12,713 nt of DNA from Gammaproteobacteria bacterium. GTDB lineage: Bacteria > Pseudomonadota > Gammaproteobacteria > Chromatiales > Chromatiaceae. The stretch lies in NCBI GenBank assembly GCA_019136395.1, contig JAGVUH010000009.1:1-12713 (forward strand). The letters are read 5' to 3'. The notes under the pieces are model-generated. The model searched no databases, was not told where the DNA came from, and was given only the letters and a program-made list of their open reading frames with translations. The translations under genes and the position numbers were made by a program. This document shows, in pieces, positions 7,569-12,713 of the stretch. Every line of letters starts with the position of its first letter. The stretch's first letter is position 1.

Positions 7569-7626
7569 CGAATGGCCTGGCCCGTCAGCCGTGGCGCCAA
7601 AGCAGGGGGCCTATTAGACTGAAGTC

Positions 7627-7732
7627 GAGGGCGCCTTGATGCCCCATCAGCCCATAACCCGAGCAGGCCCATGTCCCCGCGATCATCACGGAGGGCTACA
7701 CCTATGTCGACAAAACCAGCCATGCCCTCGCC
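7627..7732 (+). other. probable original 5' end of the AAA/nuclease gene, out of frame
   Basis: An ATG at 7639 has a well-placed ribosome binding site, GAGGG at 7627-7631, seven bases upstream. Its frame begins MPHQPITRAG, but then leaves the frame of the main gene. The main frame, read upstream of its first ATG, still codes for the family's conserved IITEGYTYVDKT segment at 7682-7717 and runs back to a TAA at 7655 with no ATG, GTG or TTG. The distance from ATG 7639 to the conserved GYTYVDKT is about 18 codons, the normal spacing in this family. Removing one C from the CCC run at 7668-7670 joins the two frames. This points to a one-base frameshift, real or a sequencing error. Confidence 0.6.
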
Positions 7733-9301
7733 ATGGCCGAGGCGGGTAAGTATTACTTCTTGTCACGCCCGCGGCGCTTCGGTAAGAGCCTGTTCCTGGA
7801 TACCCTCAAGGAGTTGTTCGAGGGCAGTGAGGAACTGTTCCGGGGCCTGGCCATTCACGACCACTGGGACTGGACCCGCCATCACCCGGTGATCCGGCTC
7901 GACTTCGCCGGCGGGGTGGTTCAGAGCCGGGCGGAACTCGATCAGGCCATCCGAGAACTGCTGGCCCTCAATGAGCGGCGCCTGGGCCTGACCTGCGCGG
8001 CCAAAAGCATTGCCGGCTGTTTCGCGGAACTTATCATTCGTGCCCACGAGGCCAGCGGCGAACGCGTCGTCGTCCTAGTGGACGAGTACGACAAGCCCAT
8101 CCTGGACAACATCGATCAGCCGGCACGGGCCGCCGAATTGCGGGAGGGGCTTAAGAACCTTTACTCCGCCATGAAGGCCCAGGACGCCCATCTCCAGTTC
8201 GTCTTCATGACCGGGGTGACCAAGTTCAGCAAGGTCAGCCTCTTTTCCGGCCTCAATCAGCTCAATGACCTGACCCTCGATCCCCGCTTCGCCACCGTCT
8301 GCGGCTACACCCAGACCGACCTGGAGACCACCTTTGGCGCCCACCTGGCTGGAGTCGATTGGGACCAGTTGAAACGCTGGTACAACGGCTATGGCTTTCT
8401 CGGCGAGCCGGTCTACAACCCCTTCGACATCCTCCTCTTCATCGACAAGGACCAGCAATACCGCAACTACTGGTTCGAGACTGGTAGCCCCAGCTTCCTG
8501 ATCAAGCTGCTCCAGCAGCGACGGACCTTCCTGCCCGACCTGGAGGGAGTGGAGGCCAGTGAAGAGATTCTCGACTCCTTTGACATCGAGCGCATCGACC
8601 CAATCACCCTGCTGTTCCAGGCCGGTTACCTGACCATCGAGAGCACCCGCTGGCAGCGGTCGCGGCTCCTCTACCGGCTGCGGCTCCCCAACCAGGAAGT
8701 GAAGATGGCCCTGGCCGATCACCTCTTGGATGGCTGGATCGGCACCCTGCCTAGCCGCCGAGATGCCTGGCAGGGCACCCTCTATGCCTGCCTGAGCGAG
8801 GGCGACGTCCCGGCCCTGATCGCCGCCATCCGCCGCCTCTTCGCCGGCATCCCCTGGCAAAATTTCCGGAACAACGACCTGCCCGAGGCCGAGGGCTATT
8901 ACGCCAGCGTCCTCTACGCCTTCTTCGCCAGCCTCAACGCCGAGATCATCCCCGAGGATGTCAGCAACCACGGCCAGGTGGACCTGACCGTCAAGCTCGC
9001 CGACTACATCTACATCATTGAGATCAAGGTGCGGCAGCGGACTAGCCCCGGTTGGTCCGCGAGTGGGGCGCGGGGGCAAACCCTGCAAGAAGGCGAGAGC
9101 GGGACCAGGACCGGGGCACCAACCACCCCCCCTGGCTCGTCGTCCCCCCCCGCCACCAACCCGGCCCTGGCGCAGATCCGCGCCCGGGACTACAGCGCCA
9201 AATACCGCGGCCTGCCCGGCCGGGGCCTGTTCGAGCTCGGCCTGGTGTTCGACAGTGAGGACCGCAACCTGGTCCAGGCCGATTGGCAAGCCCTCTGCTG
9301 A
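7733..9301 (+). CDS. AAA-ATPase-like protein with C-terminal PD-(D/E)XK nuclease domain (DUF1703 type)
   Basis: The protein has 522 residues from ATG 7733 and probably more in its intact form. The N-terminal part is an AAA-ATPase-like domain (the PF09820 family, by recall): a P-loop variant RPRRFGKS at 12-19 and a Walker B-like VVVLVDEYD at 112-120. The C-terminal part has PD-(D/E)XK features (PF08011 type): SVLYAFFASLNAEIIPED, then GQVDLTV with D417 and IIEIKV with E430 and K432. A low-complexity stretch of about 42 residues (434-475) follows the active site before the family's usual ALAQIRARDYSAKYRG helix. The conserved GYTYVDKT segment lies just upstream of this ATG, so the gene is frameshifted or starts unusually. 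The cellular role of this family is not settled; proteins like it occur in many copies in some bacteria. It stands alone among housekeeping genes and was probably acquired. Confidence 0.85.
   Translation: MAEAGKYYFLSRPRRFGKSLFLDTLKELFEGSEELFRGLAIHDHWDWTRHHPVIRLDFAGGVVQSRAELDQAIRELLALNERRLGLTCAAKSIAGCFAELIIRAHEASGERVVVLVDEYDKPILDNIDQPARAAELREGLKNLYSAMKAQDAHLQFVFMTGVTKFSKVSLFSGLNQLNDLTLDPRFATVCGYTQTDLETTFGAHLAGVDWDQLKRWYNGYGFLGEPVYNPFDILLFIDKDQQYRNYWFETGSPSFLIKLLQQRRTFLPDLEGVEASEEILDSFDIERIDPITLLFQAGYLTIESTRWQRSRLLYRLRLPNQEVKMALADHLLDGWIGTLPSRRDAWQGTLYACLSEGDVPALIAAIRRLFAGIPWQNFRNNDLPEAEGYYASVLYAFFASLNAEIIPEDVSNHGQVDLTVKLADYIYIIEIKVRQRTSPGWSASGARGQTLQEGESGTRTGAPTTPPGSSSPPATNPALAQIRARDYSAKYRGLPGRGLFELGLVFDSEDRNLVQADWQALC
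9032..9157. repeat. in-frame low-complexity insertion with inverted repeats inside the nuclease domain
   Basis: This stretch codes for about 42 residues of Gly/Ser/Thr/Pro/Arg-rich sequence between the nuclease E-x-K motif and the next conserved helix, where the family has a short linker. It contains several inverted repeats: GCGGAC (9037-9042) with GTCCGC (9055-9060), GCCCCGG (9045-9051) with CCGGGGC (9111-9117), and GGTTGGT (9050-9056) with ACCAACC (9118-9124). The end of the stretch carries C7 (9126-9132) and C8 (9144-9151) runs. It looks like a palindromic element inserted without breaking the frame. The exact borders cannot be fixed without a relative that lacks it. Confidence 0.5.
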
Positions 9302-9327
9302 GCCCCATCCCGACCGCCATCTCGCAC

Positions 9328-9348
9328 CCTGTCCTGAGCATGGACAGG
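9328..9348. terminator. hairpin after the AAA/nuclease gene, possible transcript end
   Basis: A perfect 7-base inverted repeat, CCTGTCC at 9328-9334 and GGACAGG at 9342-9348, encloses a seven-base loop 26 bases after the stop of the AAA/nuclease gene. The downstream sequence AGGGCATCCTTCTG has no real U-tract, so intrinsic termination is doubtful. The remainder of the 117-base gap before the DUF2065 gene holds TGTAAT at 9361-9366 as a -10 candidate, without a recognisable -35 box. Confidence 0.35.
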
Positions 9349-9418
9349 AGGGCATCCTTCTGTAATCATCGCACCCTTTGCCGAGCGGGCTGACTGCGGC
9401 CCGCGCGAGTCCTTAGCT

Positions 9419-9604
9419 ATGTGGCACGACCTATGGGTAGCGCTGGCGCTGGTCTTCGTCATCGAGGGCATCTGGCCCTTTCTCAATCCGGCGGGGATCA
9501 GGCGCGTGTGGCGGACCATGGCCGAACAGGACGATGGTTCCCTGCGCGTGGCGGGCCTCATCAGCATGCTGGCGGGCGTGTGCCTGCTGTACCTGGTTAA
9601 CTGA
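9419..9604 (+). CDS. DUF2065 (YjeT-type) small membrane protein
   Basis: This 61-residue protein begins MWHDLWVALALVFVIEGIWP and ends LAGVCLLYLVN, giving two hydrophobic segments joined by a short charged loop (RRVWRTMAEQDDGSLR). The pattern FVIEGIxPFLNPxGxRRxxRTMAE matches the DUF2065 family, which includes E. coli YjeT. Its function is unknown. In many Gammaproteobacteria it lies between hflC and hisZ or purA; here hisZ and purA follow as expected, but hflKC is absent upstream. The ribosome binding site is weak. It is separated from hisZ by 21 bases and is probably the first gene of a DUF2065-hisZ-purA transcript. Confidence 0.9.
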   Translation: MWHDLWVALALVFVIEGIWPFLNPAGIRRVWRTMAEQDDGSLRVAGLISMLAGVCLLYLVN

Positions 9605-9625
9605 GCCGGACTGATCGAGGCGCGG

Positions 9626-10816
9626 ATGTTAGAGGAGCGCTGGCTGTTGCCGGCCGGTATCGAGGAGGCCCTGCCGTCCCAGGCCCGGATCATCGAGGGG
9701 TTGCGCCGCGACCTGCTCGATCTGTACCAGTCCTGGGGCTACGACCTGGTGATGCCGCCCTTCATCGACTACCTGGAGTCGCTGCTCACCGGCACCGGCC
9801 ATGACCTGGACCTCCAGACCTTCAAGCTGACCGACCAGGAGAGCGGCCGGTTGCTGGGCATTCGCGCCGACATGACGCCCCAGGTGGCGCGTATGGATGC
9901 CCATCAGTTGCGCCGCGAGGGGCCGACCCGGCTCTGTTACCTGGGCACCGTCCTCCACACCCGCTCTGATGGCTTCGCCGGGACCCGCAGTCCCCTCCAG
10001 GTTGGCGCGGAGATCTACGGCCACTCCGGCGTCGCCAGCGAACTCGAGATCCTGCGCCTGGTGCTCCTGACCCTGGAGCGGGCCGGCATCGGCAATGCCT
10101 ACCTGGACCTGGGGCACGTCGGCATTTACCGTGGTCTGGCCCGCCAGGCCGCTCTGACGCCTGACCGGGAACAGACCCTGTTCGAGGCCCTGCAGCGCAA
10201 GGCCATCCCCGAGGTGGCGGAGCTGATCGGCGCCTGGGGTCTGCGCGGCCCGGTGGCGGACATGCTGCTGGCCCTGGCGGAGCTGAATGGCGACGACGCC
10301 CTGGAGCGGGCCGCCCGGGTCTTGGCCCCGGCCGACGCTGAGGTTCATGAGGCCCTGGATCACCTCGCCCGGTTGCGGGACGGCCTCAACACCTGGCTAC
10401 CGACGGTCCCGGTCCACTTCGACCTGGCCGAACTGCGAGGCTATCACTACAAGACCGGCGTGGTCTTCGCCGCCTTCGTCCCGGGCTGGGGCCAGGAGAT
10501 CGCCCGCGGCGGGCGCTATGACGACATCGGCAAGGTCTTCGGTCGCGCCCGTCCCGCCGTGGGCTTCAGCAGCGACCTCAAGGGCCTGCTGCGCCAGGGC
10601 CAGGCCCGGGATCTGGCGGACCGTTACCAGCCGCCCGCGGGGGTCTTCGCCCCCTGGTCGCCGGACCCGGCCCTGGTGGCCGAGGTCGAGCGGCTGCGCG
10701 CGGCCGGCCTGCGGGTGGTCGGCGAACTCCCCGGCCAGCCGGGGGGCGCCCGGGAGGCCGGCTGCGCCGAGCACTTGGTTTTCGAGGGGGGGCGCTGGCA
10801 GCGGCGCCTGGCCTGA
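9626..10816 (+). CDS. hisZ: HisZ, ATP phosphoribosyltransferase regulatory subunit
   Basis: HisZ is a catalytically inactive relative of histidyl-tRNA synthetase that pairs with a short-form HisG to make the active, histidine-inhibited first enzyme of histidine synthesis. The protein has 396 residues. It begins LLPAGIEEALPSQA, then has YDLVMPPFIDYLESLL, the RADMTPQVAR segment (class II motif 2 region), QVGAEIYG, and GGRYDDIGKVFGRARPAVGFS near the motif 3 region. The short C-terminus without an anticodon-binding domain separates it from true HisRS. GAGG lies five bases before ATG 9626. Its presence implies that the genome's HisG, not in this window, is the short form. It is 53 bases upstream of purA. 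Confidence 0.96.
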   Translation: MLEERWLLPAGIEEALPSQARIIEGLRRDLLDLYQSWGYDLVMPPFIDYLESLLTGTGHDLDLQTFKLTDQESGRLLGIRADMTPQVARMDAHQLRREGPTRLCYLGTVLHTRSDGFAGTRSPLQVGAEIYGHSGVASELEILRLVLLTLERAGIGNAYLDLGHVGIYRGLARQAALTPDREQTLFEALQRKAIPEVAELIGAWGLRGPVADMLLALAELNGDDALERAARVLAPADAEVHEALDHLARLRDGLNTWLPTVPVHFDLAELRGYHYKTGVVFAAFVPGWGQEIARGGRYDDIGKVFGRARPAVGFSSDLKGLLRQGQARDLADRYQPPAGVFAPWSPDPALVAEVERLRAAGLRVVGELPGQPGGAREAGCAEHLVFEGGRWQRRLA

Positions 10817-10866
10817 GCCGGGACCGTCACGCACGGCGCGGCACTCAACAACAACGAGCGATGTGA

Positions 10867-12165
<1,299 letters not shown>

Positions 12166-12235
12166 GATGCGGTGAAAAAACCTCTCACACGGAATCGGCA
12201 GATCCTTACCAACAAAGAGATGGCAAGCCGCCGGC

Positions 12236-12348
12236 GGTGAAAAATACCCTTTCTTCACCAGCGCCGAGGCCCCGCGGCCAGCGCTAGGGATGGCGTTGGT
12301 GCATGGAGACATGATCGGTCCCGGCCCCCGGACTTCGCCCCTCCGGGG
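12236..12348. other. three hairpins in the purA-oadG spacer
   Basis: The 215-base spacer holds two abutting inverted repeats and a third further on. The first is GGTGAAAAA at 12236-12244 pairing with TTTCTTCACC at 12250-12259, with one bulged C. The second is AGCGC (12260-12264) with GCGCT (12281-12285) enclosing GGCC/GGCC (12268-12271, 12276-12279). The third is CCCCGGA (12326-12332) with TCCGGGG (12342-12348), 32 bases before the oadG ATG. The 11-mer GCGGTGAAAAA also occurs at 12169-12179 and 12234-12244. None is followed by a U-tract. They could end the purA transcript or form an oadG leader structure. Confidence 0.4.
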
Positions 12349-12380
12349 TCAGCCAGCACGAACCAATAGGCTTTAGCCCC

Positions 12381-12662
12381 ATGCCTGTATCCGCAATGCT
12401 GCTGGAGGGTGTCCGCCTGATGCTGATCGGCATGGGCATCGTTTACGTCTTCCTGCTCCTGCTGGTGGGGATCCTGCGCCTCCTGTCCCAGGCCATCCAG
12501 CGCTGGGCCCCCGAACCGCCGCCGGCACCCGCCTCCACCACCGGGGCGGGACCGGGCCCGGGCCGATCCGGGGCGGGGGTGAACGCCGAGATCCCGGGGG
12601 AACTGCTGGCGGTCATCGCCGCCGCCGTCAGCCGCTATCGCCGGGACCATCCGCCCCATTGA
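12381..12662 (+). CDS. oadG: OadG, gamma subunit of the oxaloacetate decarboxylase sodium pump
   Basis: OadG is the small membrane subunit that holds the alpha and beta subunits of sodium-pumping oxaloacetate decarboxylase (or a related methylmalonyl-CoA decarboxylase) together. The protein has 93 residues. It begins MPVSAMLLEGVRLMLIGMGIVYVFLLLLVGILRLLS, a single membrane helix with the family's LMLIGMGxVxxFL pattern. A Pro/Ala/Gly-rich linker follows, then the conserved LLAVIAAAVSRYRRD tail. It lies 20 bases before the probable start of oadA, which supports the assignment. The ribosome binding site before ATG 12381 is weak. Confidence 0.85.
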   Translation: MPVSAMLLEGVRLMLIGMGIVYVFLLLLVGILRLLSQAIQRWAPEPPPAPASTTGAGPGPGRSGAGVNAEIPGELLAVIAAAVSRYRRDHPPH

Positions 12663-12682
12663 CCCGGGAGGAGACGGTCCGC

Positions 12683-12713
12683 GTGACCGCGGGCTCCGCG
12701 CCCGGCCCTAATC
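12683..12713 (+). CDS. oadA: probable oadA start (partial, runs off the window)
   Basis: A strong ribosome binding sequence, GGGAGGAGA at 12666-12674, lies eight bases before a GTG at 12683. The frame reads VTAGSAPGPN up to the window end with no stop. The expected neighbour after oadG is oadA, the biotin-dependent carboxyltransferase alpha subunit, whose N-terminus varies before its conserved catalytic core. Only ten residues are visible and they carry no diagnostic motif, so the call rests on position and the ribosome binding site. Confidence 0.45.
   Translation, partial: MTAGSAPGPN

Noticed and set aside
7671..7892. ATG 7671 as the start of a separate 73-codon protein
   Set aside because: Its frame runs through the P-loop region of the AAA gene out of phase and gives an Arg/Ser/Cys-rich shadow; it has no ribosome binding site of its own.
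8075..9355. 426-codon minus-strand open frame opposite the AAA/nuclease gene
   Set aside because: It is antisense to a frame with clear ATPase and nuclease motifs and has a shadow-like composition with no start signal.
12228..12237. Ten-base palindrome CCGCCGGCGG
   Set aside because: It is pure G+C in a high-GC spacer and overlaps a better hairpin; likely to occur by chance.
12166..12380. Possible tRNA or small RNA gene in the purA-oadG spacer
   Set aside because: No T-loop-like GGTTCRA sequence or cloverleaf was found; the hairpins do not form a tRNA fold.

Overview
This is a GC-rich (roughly two-thirds G+C by eye), densely coded chromosomal segment. The gene content and order (System I cytochrome c maturation genes, pdxH, a DUF2065-hisZ-purA block and a sodium-pump decarboxylase locus) fit a gammaproteobacterium. 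A member of the Chromatiales (purple sulfur bacteria and relatives) is my best guess, but no marker in the window fixes the genus.

Left part, minus strand (positions 5723 down to 1): pdxH, ccmA, ccmB, a 156-base gap, ccmC, ccmD, ccmE, ccmF, then the first codons of a probable ccmG/dsbE at the window edge. Most junctions are tight stop/start overlaps (ATGA or TGATG), so translational coupling is likely. CcmABCD load and release haem on the haem chaperone CcmE, CcmF is the haem lyase core, and CcmG would supply reductant. PdxH lies only 25 bases before ccmA and may be the first gene of the transcript.

Middle part, plus strand: after a 343-base divergent spacer comes a Wzx/MATE-like polysaccharide flippase (TTG start). 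Next is an accessory gene coding for an AAA-ATPase-like domain fused to a PD-(D/E)XK nuclease domain. This gene is the most unusual object in the window. Its conserved N-terminal segment lies upstream of the first usable ATG and is cut off from a well-placed ATG and ribosome binding site by an apparent one-base frameshift. Its nuclease domain carries a low-complexity in-frame insertion with inverted repeats and C7/C8 tracts. A hairpin with flanking direct repeats sits between the flippase and this gene.

Right part, plus strand: a small DUF2065 membrane protein (YjeT type), hisZ and purA form a likely operon. A 215-base spacer with several hairpins follows, then oadG and the probable first codons of oadA, the start of an oxaloacetate decarboxylase sodium pump operon.

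I saw no tRNA, rRNA, CRISPR array or transposase. The long open frames antisense to the real genes are high-GC shadows. Apart from the AAA/nuclease gene and the repeats around it, the window is ordinary housekeeping sequence.
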